Assembly: GCF_024171945.1 (NCBI RefSeq)
Contig: NZ_JAMTCR010000003.1
Location: 734,211 to 798,210, forward strand
DNA: 64,000 nucleotides
Direction of reading: 5' to 3'
Source: Actinokineospora globicatena
GTDB taxonomy: Bacteria > Actinomycetota > Actinomycetes > Mycobacteriales > Pseudonocardiaceae
Below the pieces are notes generated by a model, which saw only the letters and a list, made by a program, of their open reading frames with translations, did not search any database and was not told where the DNA came from. Both the position numbers and the translations under genes were made by a program. This document shows positions 9,060-17,528 of this stretch, piece after piece. Each line of letters starts with the position of its first letter. The stretch's first letter is position 1.

Positions 9060-10289
9060 CTAGTGCAGTGTGTCGCCTACAGAAATAGCGCAGGCGGCGC
9101 GGTGGTATTCGATATGGGATTCGTCGAGCGAATGGTTCGTGTTCCGGCGCAGCGTCCCGAGAACGTGCCCATCCCAGATGAACCGGACCGTTTCTTCTTC
9201 GTCGATGTAGATGGTGAATGTGTCGAACAGGATGTGGCAACGCGGACACAGGCACAACAGGTTGGACAGCTCGTCGGGTCCGTGGTGCGGAGCGCCGAGC
9301 CCTCGGATGTGAGCCGCTTCGCTGTAGTACCCGACGGCTGTGCGCAGTCGGTCGCCGCACAGCTGGCACCTGTCGTCGTGCAACGCCTTCACTTCGCGGA
9401 CGAGCACCGAGTTGCGAATGATGACCGACCGGGTGGTCGACCGCCTCCCCGCGGGCTCACTCGTCCCGTTGTCGGAAACACTTCCGGCAGCGGTCTCCTG
9501 ATCGGCGAGCCCGACGGCCACCAGCAGCGGCGAGCGGTCCACGATGTCGTCGAGGTACTCGGCAAGCAGGATGTTGACGGCCCTCGTACGCAGGGCGGTG
9601 TCAGCGCGCAGCAGCTGGAAGGTCTCCTCGGTGAATCCGGCACTGGGCCGCAACTCGTCGAACCTGGTCGCCCGCGGCTTGTATCCCGGCGTCGCCTCGA
9701 CGCCGTCCACTTCCCAGAACCCGGTTTTGTGCAGGTGCCAGAACGGGTACTCCGGTGTCGCGGCGTGCTCGCCGCCGAAGGCACGGAGAAGTGCGCCCAC
9801 CTCGCGACGGAAGTCCACCCAGGCATGCATCCGAGGCGCACCCGCGGCCAGCCTGCCGATCGCCCAGAGCAGGCTCAGCGGCTGGTGCCTGCTCGCCCGT
9901 CCGCCAAGATGGTGACGGTTGAGTTTTCTCAGCTGTCCGGTGAACTTCGCCCGCGATCTCTCACGCTGCTCCGGGGTACGCCTACCGCCGTCACCTTCGG
10001 GAGCAGCGTGCGGCTCCTTGCTCCGCACCAGGAAGCCCAGACTCTCCAGGTGCCGCCCCACGGTCGCACGCCCCCCGCTGAACTGGTCGGATGCCAGCAC
10101 CTTCCCGTCCAAGAACTCGTGAGCGACCCCGACAATCGCCTTCGAGTCGTACTCCCCGCTGCCGTGGACCAGCACGTACTCGCGAGCGGGATGAAACCCG
10201 TAGTGGGCAAGGAAGGCAGTACGTCCCATGTTGTCACATCGCGCGATGGCGTTGAGCACGTCCTGCCGTCGAACATCGGAGTACCCCAT
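9060..10289 (-). CDS. ScoMcrA-like phosphorothioated-DNA-binding HNH restriction endonuclease
   Basis: Predicted type IV restriction enzyme that recognises modified, especially phosphorothioated (Dnd-type), DNA. The 409-aa protein has an N-terminal ScoMcrA-type head domain (about residues 1-92). A sulfur-binding domain follows (about 130-260), marked by 'RHQPLSLLWAIGRLAAG' and 'PEYPFWHLHKTGFWEVDG'. A C-terminal HNH nuclease (about 305-360) has zinc cysteines C308, C311, C348 and C351 and the motif 'EAAHIRGLG' (H327). The SRA-like module reported in full-length ScoMcrA is not evident; a short, low-complexity linker (about 263-285) sits between SBD and HNH. Domain identities come from remembered family signatures, not a search. 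No dnd or other modification genes are nearby, so it would restrict incoming DNA. Confidence 0.8.
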   Translation of the reverse strand: MGYSDVRRQDVLNAIARCDNMGRTAFLAHYGFHPAREYVLVHGSGEYDSKAIVGVAHEFLDGKVLASDQFSGGRATVGRHLESLGFLVRSKEPHAAPEGDGGRRTPEQRERSRAKFTGQLRKLNRHHLGGRASRHQPLSLLWAIGRLAAGAPRMHAWVDFRREVGALLRAFGGEHAATPEYPFWHLHKTGFWEVDGVEATPGYKPRATRFDELRPSAGFTEETFQLLRADTALRTRAVNILLAEYLDDIVDRSPLLVAVGLADQETAAGSVSDNGTSEPAGRRSTTRSVIIRNSVLVREVKALHDDRCQLCGDRLRTAVGYYSEAAHIRGLGAPHHGPDELSNLLCLCPRCHILFDTFTIYIDEEETVRFIWDGHVLGTLRRNTNHSLDESHIEYHRAACAISVGDTLH

Positions 10290-10343
10290 GGTCCGAGCCT
10301 ATCGAGACCGCTGCGATGAAGGCGCTGCTTCATCACGTGAACG

Positions 10344-11006
10344 TCAAGCCGGGTGGATGAGGCCGGTTTCGTAGGCGAAGATGACGGCCTGGATGCGGTC
10401 GCGGAGTTCTAGTTTGGGGAGGATGCGGCCCAGGTGGGATTTCACGGTTGCTTCGGCGAGGTTCAGGGTGGTGGCGATCTCGGCGTTGGATAGGCCGGAG
10501 GCGACCTGGATGAGCACCTCGCGTTCGCGGGTGCTGAGTCGGTTCAGGCGCGCGTCGCGGGCGGTGGTGGTGGGGTCGGGGATGTGGGGTCGGAACTTCT
10601 CCAGTAGGCGGTGGGTGATGCGCGGGGAGACCACCGAGTTGCCCGCGGCCACGGTGCGGATCGCGGTGAGGAGTTCCTGGGGGCGGGTGTTCTTCAGCAG
10701 GAAGCCCGAGGCCCCGGCCTTGAGCCCGGCGAAGGCGTACTCGTCCAGGTCGAAGGTGGTGAGGATCAGCACCTTGGTCTGCGGACAGGTCCGGGTGATC
10801 TCCCGGGTCGCCTCGATCCCGTCGGTTCCCGGCATGCGGACGTCCATGAGGACGACGTCGGGGCGCAGGTCGGCGGCCAGGCGGATGGCGGTGGCGCCGT
10901 CCACTGCCTCGCCGACCGGCACCAGGTCCGGTTCGGCCTCCAAGATCATGCTGAACGCCATGCGCAGCAGTGCCTCGTCGTCGGCGATCAGGACGCGGAT
11001 CGTCAT
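10344..11006 (-). CDS. NarL/LuxR-family response regulator
   Basis: The 220-aa regulator has a receiver domain (about residues 1-120) with phospho-acceptor Asp in 'PDVVLMDVRMPGTDG' and Lys in 'GFLLKNTRP'. A LuxR-type HTH follows (about 150-210), with 'LSTREREVLIQVASGLSNAEIA' split over the recognition helix and 'TVKSHLGRIL'. Its ATG overlaps the stop of the upstream sensor kinase by 4 nt (ATGA on the minus strand), so the pair is co-translated. The likely target is its own promoter and/or the divergent hydrolase, where a long dyad lies. Confidence 0.93.
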   Translation of the reverse strand: MTIRVLIADDEALLRMAFSMILEAEPDLVPVGEAVDGATAIRLAADLRPDVVLMDVRMPGTDGIEATREITRTCPQTKVLILTTFDLDEYAFAGLKAGASGFLLKNTRPQELLTAIRTVAAGNSVVSPRITHRLLEKFRPHIPDPTTTARDARLNRLSTREREVLIQVASGLSNAEIATTLNLAEATVKSHLGRILPKLELRDRIQAVIFAYETGLIHPA

Positions 11007-12109
11007 GCGGACACCGCTAGATCGCCGCCGAGCACGAGGCGGGTGTGCACGCCCCAGCCGCCACCGGGAAGCGGTCCGGCAAGCACCGTCCCCCCATAGC
11101 CCGCCGAACGCTCGCGCATGCCGGTGATGCCGTGGCCAGCAGGGGTCGCGAGGGAAGCCGGGCCCGTGTCCGTGACGTCGACTGTCACGGTCTCGGCACC
11201 GCACTCGATCCGGACCTTCGCCTGCGTGCCGGTCGGTGTGTGCTTGAGGGTGTTGGTCAACGCTTCCTGCACCAGGCGGTAGACGGTCAGTTGCGCGGTC
11301 GCGGGTATGTGCGCGTGGCCGCCGTCGATGTCGAGGCTGGTCGGGAGTCCGGCGGCGCACATCTGGCCCGCGAGGGTCTCCAGTTGCGCGATGCCGGGCA
11401 ACGGGTGGCGCGCCGCGTCCGGTTCGTCGGTGCGCAGGACGCCGAGTGAGCGCCGCATGTCGGTCAGTGCCTGCCTGCCGGTCTCGGAGACCTGGAGCAT
11501 CGCGGTGGTGGCCTTGTCCGGCGACCGGTGTTGCGCGTGGACGGCGGCGTCGGTGAGCGCGACCATGACGGACAGGTTGTGGGTGACGATGTCGTGCATC
11601 TCCCGGGTGATCCTGGCTCTCTCCTCGGCAACGGCCCGGTCCCGCACGGCTTCCAGGTAGGCGCGGGTGGTTCGGGCGTTCACACCGAGGACGGCCGCGG
11701 CGACGACCACGGCGGTGAGCGCGGCGAACGGGGTCAGGAACGCGCCATCCGTCGCCCAGCGCAGGCAGGCGAAGGCGGCCCCGATCTCCACGACGGTGAC
11801 GGCGACGAGCGTGACGCGCCTGCTCGAGGTCGCGGCCACTGTGTACAGAGCGACCAGCAGTGCGATGGCCGCTGGCAACTGGATGTCCACCAGCAACTGG
11901 ACGAAGGCAGCGGTCGCCACCGCGCCGAACACCGCGAGCGGGGCCCGGCGCCGCCAGACCAACGGGAGCGCGAGTGCGACGGTGAGTGCGGCGGCCAACG
12001 GCAACTCGGCGGGTGTCCACATGGTCAGGACGTTCAGCAGGAGAAGCGCAGGCAGCAGCGAGTCCCACACCGCCTGCGGCAGCCGGGACGCCCAGCGCCG
12101 CTCGGTCAT
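11003..12109 (-). CDS. Sensor histidine kinase, HisKA_3 type
   Basis: A 368-aa membrane kinase. The N-terminal third is hydrophobic, with about four to five helices (about residues 10-135). The HisKA_3 dimerisation helix carries the acceptor His in 'ITREMHDIVTHNLSVM', followed by an HATPase domain ending 'GHGITGMRERSAGYGG'. The start chosen is ATG 12109 (MTERRWASRL); a further in-frame GTG/ATG stretch upstream overlaps the promoter region. It partners the regulator encoded immediately downstream. The architecture resembles DesK/LiaS-type sensors; the signal is unknown. Confidence 0.9.
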   Translation of the reverse strand: MTERRWASRLPQAVWDSLLPALLLLNVLTMWTPAELPLAAALTVALALPLVWRRRAPLAVFGAVATAAFVQLLVDIQLPAAIALLVALYTVAATSSRRVTLVAVTVVEIGAAFACLRWATDGAFLTPFAALTAVVVAAAVLGVNARTTRAYLEAVRDRAVAEERARITREMHDIVTHNLSVMVALTDAAVHAQHRSPDKATTAMLQVSETGRQALTDMRRSLGVLRTDEPDAARHPLPGIAQLETLAGQMCAAGLPTSLDIDGGHAHIPATAQLTVYRLVQEALTNTLKHTPTGTQAKVRIECGAETVTVDVTDTGPASLATPAGHGITGMRERSAGYGGTVLAGPLPGGGWGVHTRLVLGGDLAVSA

Positions 12110-12171
12110 CACAGGGCGATGGTAGGTCGACGGTCGCGCCGCGCACATGAGCCTGGCGTCTGACTGCGGCG

Positions 12172-12227
12172 GGCCGGATTACGACCACGGGAGGAGTCCC
12201 GATACCTCCTGCGGTCGTAGTCCGGCC
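12172..12227. promoter_or_regulatory. Long imperfect dyad in the divergent promoter region
   Basis: Arms 12172-12194 and 12205-12227 (23 bp each, three mismatches) flank a 10-nt centre. The dyad lies between the kinase start (12109, leftward) and the hydrolase start (12322, rightward). Its size and position suggest an operator for the adjacent LuxR-type regulator; an mRNA hairpin in the hydrolase leader is the alternative. Confidence 0.5.
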
Positions 12228-12321
12228 GCTGATCCGGGGTGCGCGATTGCCACTGGAGGCGGCACGAGGTCGCGTCTGGGGAGCGATGTGGGCGCGCGGG
12301 GCCGGAACCGAATATTGCCTG

Positions 12322-13740
12322 GTGACTGACATCATCACGGGACTGAACCTGTCCCCGCTGGAAATCCTGACTTTGCTGAGTGCCCTCGCGCTGGTTGTGG
12401 CGCGTTGGCTGCCTGCCGACGCCCGCCCGCGCGTCACCATCGCGGCCGGGGCGGTGTTCTTGCTGTCCGTGGTGGTGCTCTGCGTGACGGGGCTCCGCTG
12501 GCAGCTGCTGCCGGTGCTGGCGGGGGCGATCGTCGCGGCGCCGTTCGCAGTCTCTCCGCTGGTGCGAGGCCATGCTCGACGGGTCCGCTGGTGGCTGGCG
12601 TTGCCGGGTACGGTGGCCTGCGCCTGCCTGATCATCACGGGCCCGCTGGCGGCTTGGGCGTTCCCCATTCCCGTCCTCCCGGAACCCTCCGGCAGGTATG
12701 CGGTCGGCACCCGCGTGCTGCAGTGGACCGACCAGGACCGCCCCGAGACCTTCACCCCTGACCCGCAGGACCGGCGCACGGTCGTGGTCCAGCTCTGGTA
12801 CCCCGCTCAGAACAGCCCGGCCGACGTGCCGCGTGCCCAGTACCTCGGACGGACCGAGGACGAGGCGCGCACCGTCTCCGAAGCACTCGCCAGCGGAGTC
12901 GGCCTGCCGGGCTTCCTGTTCGACGGTGTTCCGCGCGCCCGGACCCACTCGGTTGCCGACGCCCCGGTGGCCGACGGGCGGTTCCCGGTGGTGCTGTTCT
13001 CGCCGGGGTCCAGCGGAGTGCGCACCCAGAACACCGCGTGGGCGGAGGACCTCGCCAGCCACGGCTACGTCGTCGCCGCGCTCGACCACCCGTACGACTC
13101 CGCCGCGGTGGTCCTCGACGACGGCCGCACGATCACCAGCGCGACCGTCTCCACCGGCGACCGGGACGAGGACGACCGACTGGCCGAGGACTGGACGGCG
13201 ATCCGGGCCGCCGACCTCGGCTTCGTGCTGACCCGGCTGGAGGCTCTCGACCAGGGCCCCGACCCCTTGGCCGGACGCCTGGACACCACCCGCGTCGCCG
13301 CGACCGGCCACTCCATGGGCGGCGCCGCCGCACTGCAGGCCGCCAGGCAGGACCGCCGCGTCGACGCCGTCATCGACCTGGACGGCTACCCCCGCGGCCC
13401 CCTGTCCCCCACCCTCACCCAGCCGACGCTCGCACTCACCCAGGCCATCACCCCGGACACCGACCCGCGCTACCTACCCCAACTCACCGACGTGCTCACC
13501 CACGGCACAGCAACCAACTACCGCCTCACCATCCCCGACACCGCCCACCTCACCTTCATGGACGGCCCGCTGTTCCTGCCCCCGGTCCCCTCAATCGTCG
13601 GCTCACTGGGCCGCAGTGAGGGACCGCACGTCGTCGCCACCACCAGTCTCGCGTTCCTGGACACCGTCCTGCGCAACGGATCCGGTGACCTGGCAGGCAC
13701 TCTCTCAACCTACGGCGAACTCAGCGTGTACGACCACTGA
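12322..13740 (+). CDS. Membrane-anchored alpha/beta hydrolase, PAF-acetylhydrolase-like
   Basis: The first ~110 residues form three to four hydrophobic helices; the rest is an alpha/beta hydrolase. The nucleophile elbow is 'VAATGHSMGGAAALQ', a catalytic Asp candidate lies in 'VIDLDGYP', and the catalytic His is probably in 'IPDTAHLTFMDGP'. 'VVLFSPGSSG' supplies the oxyanion region. The layout resembles platelet-activating-factor acetylhydrolase-type lipases that act at the membrane or outside. The start is uncertain: GTG 12322 (VTDIITGLNLS) fits the first helix, but ATG 12286 and ATG 12247 are also in frame. The gene is divergent from a two-component system, so it is a candidate regulon member. 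Substrate is unknown. Confidence 0.8.
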   Translation: MTDIITGLNLSPLEILTLLSALALVVARWLPADARPRVTIAAGAVFLLSVVVLCVTGLRWQLLPVLAGAIVAAPFAVSPLVRGHARRVRWWLALPGTVACACLIITGPLAAWAFPIPVLPEPSGRYAVGTRVLQWTDQDRPETFTPDPQDRRTVVVQLWYPAQNSPADVPRAQYLGRTEDEARTVSEALASGVGLPGFLFDGVPRARTHSVADAPVADGRFPVVLFSPGSSGVRTQNTAWAEDLASHGYVVAALDHPYDSAAVVLDDGRTITSATVSTGDRDEDDRLAEDWTAIRAADLGFVLTRLEALDQGPDPLAGRLDTTRVAATGHSMGGAAALQAARQDRRVDAVIDLDGYPRGPLSPTLTQPTLALTQAITPDTDPRYLPQLTDVLTHGTATNYRLTIPDTAHLTFMDGPLFLPPVPSIVGSLGRSEGPHVVATTSLAFLDTVLRNGSGDLAGTLSTYGELSVYDH

Positions 13741-13764
13741 CCTGCCCAGGCCAGAAATGCCCGG

Positions 13765-14760
13765 TCAGGGGATGCGGCCGTCGCAGCGGGGGTCGGTGGT
13801 GCCTTGGGGGGATTTGGCGGGGAGGAGCCAGTCGAGGGCGGCGTCTTCGAGGAGCCAGCCGTGGGCGGTTGTGAGGGTGTGGGGGATCTGGGCGGGGCCG
13901 GGGCAGAGGACTTTGTCGAGGAGGCGGTCGTTGGGGACGAAGCGGACGTCGCGGTGGCTGTCGAGGAGGGTGGTCATGGTGTCGTCGACGGTGACGACGT
14001 TGCCCAGGGCTACCTCGGTCGGTTTCCGGTCGGCGTCGCCGAGGACGAGGGCTACGGAGGGGAGGACCGGGACGTTGAGGAACATGGCCAGCAGGGCGAA
14101 CGGGGTGACCAGGGCGCCCAGGGTGGCTACACCATGCGTGCCCGCCCAGGCGACGCGTTCAGGCAGAGGGCCGGTGAGGAACGGGGCGAGCAGCGGCGGC
14201 GCGATCAGCAGCAAGGCGGACGCGACGTCACCCGTGCCGATGGCGTCGAGGATGGCCGGGAAGAACCACAGGTACTCGAGCACGCCCACGGCCACCGGGA
14301 GTACAACGCACACCGGGAACACCAGGTCGGCCCGGCCGCGCTTGCGGACCGTCAGACCGGCGATAGCGCACCCCAACAGCAACAACGTGGGCACGAACCG
14401 CAGCTCCCAGACCAGCAGCGACCACAGCACCGAGGCCGCGACCAGCCAGTTCGGGGTCCGCTCAGCCGCCCGCTCCAGCCGGGACGTGCGGCCCCGGTCG
14501 CCGCTGACCAGCGACATCAGGCCGAGCAGGTGCGCGGTGAGCAGGATGGCGGGCGGGACCTCCAGCAGGCTGATCACCAGCGAGCTGGCCAGCTCCAGCG
14601 CGTGCACGTGCTGGACCAGCAGCAGCATGGTGTTGAGGTCCTGACCGCTGAGCTGCCAGAGCCGCAGGACGAGCAGGACGATCGGGAAGGCGGGCAGCAG
14701 CGTCAGGGTCCACTGGAACCCGGGGGCGTCATCAGACCCGCCAGCCTTTCCCACGGCCAT
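13765..14760 (-). CDS. Polytopic membrane protein of unknown function
   Basis: 331 aa with about six to seven predicted hydrophobic helices, including 'FPIVLLVLRLWQLSG', 'LVVSLL'-like segments and 'LRFVPTLLLLGCAIAGL', and a C-terminal soluble tail of about 80 residues. No recognised family motif. Its first 58 nt overlap the end of the upstream SBP gene, so the two are co-translated and probably function together. It is not an ABC permease: the EAA loop motif is absent. Possible roles are a transducer or partner for the anchored SBP. Confidence 0.8.
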   Translation of the reverse strand: MAVGKAGGSDDAPGFQWTLTLLPAFPIVLLVLRLWQLSGQDLNTMLLLVQHVHALELASSLVISLLEVPPAILLTAHLLGLMSLVSGDRGRTSRLERAAERTPNWLVAASVLWSLLVWELRFVPTLLLLGCAIAGLTVRKRGRADLVFPVCVVLPVAVGVLEYLWFFPAILDAIGTGDVASALLLIAPPLLAPFLTGPLPERVAWAGTHGVATLGALVTPFALLAMFLNVPVLPSVALVLGDADRKPTEVALGNVVTVDDTMTTLLDSHRDVRFVPNDRLLDKVLCPGPAQIPHTLTTAHGWLLEDAALDWLLPAKSPQGTTDPRCDGRIP

Positions 14761-15662
14761 CGGCGCACCTCCACCTCTGTCACGTCGGGCTGCCGGTCCG
14801 GCGGGATCAGCTGCGGCAGGCTGTGCTTGGCCATCGGCAGCAGGTGCTTCGCGAACGCGTCCTCCCAGCGCTTGTCCTCGGGGTCGTTGGCGGAGCGGTA
14901 GAGCGACAGGTCGACCAGCTTGCGCAGCGCGTCGTTGCCGCCGGTGTTGACCGCCCACATCTCCTTGGCTTCCAGGGCGATGTCGTGGTGCAGCAGCTCG
15001 GTCGGGTACTTCTGCACGAACCCGGCCAGGATCGCGGCGTCGGTGGTGACCGCGTCTGCCTCGTTCGCGCGCATCGCCTCGACGCAGGCGGCAATGGTCT
15101 GCCGGTAGACGATCTGCGCGCCCGCCCGTTCGGCAGCCGACACCGAGGTGGACGTGGTCAGCGTGCAGACCCGCTCGCCCTTGAGCTCGGTCAGGTCGAG
15201 CACCGGGCGGTGACCCACCCGGGTGGCGACGGACTGCTCGGTCTCCAGGTAGGGCTGGGAGAAGGTGACGCCCGCGACCGCCGCGCGCTCGGGGGTGGCG
15301 CTGTAGGTGGCGATGACCAGGTCGACGCGCTCGCCGTTGACGCCGCGCATCTTGGAGCGGTCCTCGTTCTCGATCTCCACCAGCCGCACCTTGCGCGGCT
15401 CGAACCCCAGGTCGGCGCCGATCAGGTAGGCCATCTCGACGTCGAAGCCGGTGATCTCCCCCGACTCGTCGCGGTAGCCGATGCCCGGCATGTCGGTCTT
15501 GATGCCGACCAGCAGCTCGGCCCGGCCGCGCAGCCCCGCGGCCTCCTTGAGTTCGTCCTCGGTGGGCACCTGCTCCCACCACACCGCGACACCCACCGTC
15601 ACCACCACGGCGATGGCCGCGATCAGGGCGGCGAAGCGCAGCCACTTGGGTCGGTCCGACAT
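14703..15662 (-). CDS. Membrane-anchored glutamate-type solute-binding protein (orphan)
   Basis: 319 aa. One N-terminal helix (about residues 8-28) without a lipobox, then a type-2 periplasmic binding fold of the polar amino-acid (glutamate/glutamine) family: 'GIKTDMPGIGYRDESGEITGFDVEMAYLI', shown here in two conserved parts around GIKTDMPG and GFDVEMA, plus 'DLVIATYSATPERA' and 'EADAVTTDAAILAGF'. ATG 15662 (MSDRPKWLRF) is preferred over ATG 15680. No ABC ATPase or permease is encoded nearby; the partner is the overlapping membrane protein downstream. A sensory role similar to GlnH-GlnX-PknG signalling is an inference. Confidence 0.82.
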   Translation of the reverse strand: MSDRPKWLRFAALIAAIAVVVTVGVAVWWEQVPTEDELKEAAGLRGRAELLVGIKTDMPGIGYRDESGEITGFDVEMAYLIGADLGFEPRKVRLVEIENEDRSKMRGVNGERVDLVIATYSATPERAAVAGVTFSQPYLETEQSVATRVGHRPVLDLTELKGERVCTLTTSTSVSAAERAGAQIVYRQTIAACVEAMRANEADAVTTDAAILAGFVQKYPTELLHHDIALEAKEMWAVNTGGNDALRKLVDLSLYRSANDPEDKRWEDAFAKHLLPMAKHSLPQLIPPDRQPDVTEVEVRRWPWERLAGLMTPPGSSGP

Positions 15663-15730
15663 TCCGTGATCGTTCCACACCGGAACGCGGCCCCGGGGCG
15701 GAACCGACGAGCTCCACCTGGGCGAGCCGC

Positions 15731-15758
15731 TTGACTCACCGAGTTACCTCAATAGATA
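15731..15758 (+). promoter_or_regulatory. Predicted promoter of the ars operon (leaderless)
   Basis: TTGACT (15731-15736) and TAGATA (15753-15758) are separated by 16 nt. Initiation about 7 nt after the -10 would fall at or next to ATG 15767, so the transcript would be leaderless. TCAAT repeats at 15749-15753 and 15764-15768 overlap the -10/start region and could be the ArsR operator. Confidence 0.6.
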
Positions 15759-15766
15759 CTGACTCA

Positions 15767-16444
15767 ATGGAAGCTGAGTGGCCTGCCGACCTGGTGTCGC
15801 GGGCTCGGGTGCACGCGGCGCTGGGCGAGCCCGCGCGGTTGGCGATCGTGGACCGGTTGGTGCTGGGTGACGCCTCGCCGGGTGAGCTGGGGCGGGAGTT
15901 GGGGATGCCGAGCAACCTGTTGAGCCACCACGTGAAGCTGCTGGGTCAGGCGGGGCTGGTCGAGCGGTCCAGGTCGGAGGGTGACGCGCGGCGGACGTAC
16001 CTGCGGCTGCGGGTCGCGGCGTTGACCGGGCTGGTGCCGTCGGAGGCGCGACTGGCGAACCGGGTGGTGTTCGTGTGCTCCCGGAACTCGGCGCGATCGC
16101 AACTCGCGGCGGCGTTGTGGACCAAGCGCAGCGGCGTGCCGTCGGCGTCGGCAGGGACCCGGCCCGCAGCGGCGGTGCACCCGTTGGCGGTGGCCACGGC
16201 CGAGGCGCACGGACTGTCACTGACCCGCGCCCGCACCCACCACATTGACGACGTCGCGCGACCTGACGACCTGGTGGTTGCGGTGTGCGACAACGCTCAC
16301 GAGGAACTTCCGCCTGCGGATCGGTTGCATTGGTCTGTTTCCGACCCTGCTGCCGTCGATACCCTTGACGCGTTTGACCTGGCTTATCGGGACCTTGCTG
16401 ACCGTGTCGAACGGCTGGCGCCTGCCGTGCGGATTCCGGGATGA
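15767..16444 (+). CDS. ArsR repressor fused to a low-molecular-weight phosphatase-type (arsenate-reductase-like) domain
   Basis: 225-aa two-domain protein. Residues about 8-90 are an ArsR winged helix ('RVHAALGEPARLAIVDRL', 'LSHHVKLLGQAGLVERSR'). Residues about 100-225 are an LMW-PTPase/arsenate-reductase fold starting 'RVVFVCSRNSARSQLAAALW', with the CX5R P-loop CSRNSARS. Such fusions occur in actinobacterial ars operons and could couple As(III) sensing with As(V) reduction. ATG 15767 is chosen over TTG 15731 because the latter coincides with the -35. The stop overlaps the aquaporin start (ATGA). Confidence 0.9.
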   Translation: MEAEWPADLVSRARVHAALGEPARLAIVDRLVLGDASPGELGRELGMPSNLLSHHVKLLGQAGLVERSRSEGDARRTYLRLRVAALTGLVPSEARLANRVVFVCSRNSARSQLAAALWTKRSGVPSASAGTRPAAAVHPLAVATAEAHGLSLTRARTHHIDDVARPDDLVVAVCDNAHEELPPADRLHWSVSDPAAVDTLDAFDLAYRDLADRVERLAPAVRIPG

Positions 16445-17115
16445 CGCGGTCGCTGCCGCGGGCGGTGGTCGCGGAGTTCCTGGGCAGCTTGCTGTTGGCG
16501 GCGCTGGTGATCGGCTCCGGCATCGCGGCTCAACGGCTTTCGCCTACCGATACCGGCTTGCAGTTGCTGGAGAACGCCGGGGCGACCGGGGTTGGGCTCT
16601 ACGCGCTGATCCTGGTGTTCGGGCCGGTCAGTGGTGCGCACTTCAACCCCGTGGTGTCCTTTGTGGATGCGGTGTTGGGTGGCCTTTCCTGGCGGCACTT
16701 CTTGGTGTATGTGCCGGTGCAGGTCGTTGGCTGCGTGTCGGGGGCGGTCGTGGCCAATGTCTTGTTCGATGCCGCGCCTGTCAGCATTGCCACGACGTCT
16801 CGTGCCACGTGGGCCCATGGGATCTCCGAGGTTGTCGCGACTCTCGGGTTGCTGCTGGTGATTTTCTCCTTGAGTCGGACCGGCCGCGCGGAGAAGGCCG
16901 CTGCGGCGGTGGGCGCCTACATCGCTGCCGCGTACTGGTTCACGAGTTCCACGAGCTTCGCCAACCCTGCGATCACCGTTGGACGCGCTTTCAGTGACAG
17001 CTTCGCCGGGATCGCGCCCTCGTCGGTCCCAAGCTTCGTTCTCGCCCAAGTCGTGGCGGCTGTCATTGCGTTGCCGTTGTTGAGCTTCCTCTATCCACAT
17101 CGGAGTAATCCATGA
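16441..17115 (+). CDS. aqpS: MIP-family aquaglyceroporin, probable arsenite channel
   Basis: 224-aa membrane protein with about six helices and the two MIP pore motifs, 'HFNPVVS' (NPV) and 'FANPAITVGR' (NPA). In ars operons such AqpS-type channels let As(III) produced by ArsC leave the cell down its gradient. It sits between the ArsR-phosphatase fusion and arsC with ATGA overlaps on both sides. The first pore motif is NPV rather than NPA, a variant seen in divergent MIPs. Confidence 0.92.
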   Translation: MTRSLPRAVVAEFLGSLLLAALVIGSGIAAQRLSPTDTGLQLLENAGATGVGLYALILVFGPVSGAHFNPVVSFVDAVLGGLSWRHFLVYVPVQVVGCVSGAVVANVLFDAAPVSIATTSRATWAHGISEVVATLGLLLVIFSLSRTGRAEKAAAAVGAYIAAAYWFTSSTSFANPAITVGRAFSDSFAGIAPSSVPSFVLAQVVAAVIALPLLSFLYPHRSNP

Positions 17116-17528
17116 GCGCTCGCCCTTCGGTGCTGTTCGTCTGCGTGCACAACGCGGGCCGCTCCCAGATGGCCGCCGCGTGGCTGTCACACCTGGCAGG
17201 CGACCGCATCGAGGTCCGCTCCGCCGGTTCCGCCCCGGCCGACACGGTGAACCCCGCGGTGGTCGCCGCGATGCGCGAGGTTGGCATCGACATCTCCGCC
17301 AACACCCCGGTACTGCTGACCTACGACGCCGTCGCAACCACCGACATCTGCATCACCATGGGCTGCGGCGACGCCTGCCCGGTCTTCCCGGGCAAGCGGT
17401 ACCTAGACTGGCAACTCCCCGATCCCGCGGGCCAGGACGTCGCCAGCGTCCGCACCATCCGCGACGAGATCAAAGCCCTGGTCGAGGCCCTGATTGCCGA
17501 CCTCATCGACGGTCCTCAGCTCAGGTAA
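17112..17528 (+). CDS. arsC: Arsenate reductase, LMW phosphatase type
   Basis: 138 aa. The N-terminal P-loop 'FVCVHNAGRSQMAAAWL' contains CX5R. Further Cys residues at 'CITMGCGDACPVFPGK' are the redox pair that resolves the arsenate-Cys intermediate in thioredoxin/mycoredoxin-linked enzymes, and 'DWQLPDPAGQ' is the general-acid loop. Reduces As(V) to As(III) for the channel encoded upstream. Starts inside the aqpS stop (ATGA). Confidence 0.95.
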   Translation: MSARPSVLFVCVHNAGRSQMAAAWLSHLAGDRIEVRSAGSAPADTVNPAVVAAMREVGIDISANTPVLLTYDAVATTDICITMGCGDACPVFPGKRYLDWQLPDPAGQDVASVRTIRDEIKALVEALIADLIDGPQLR

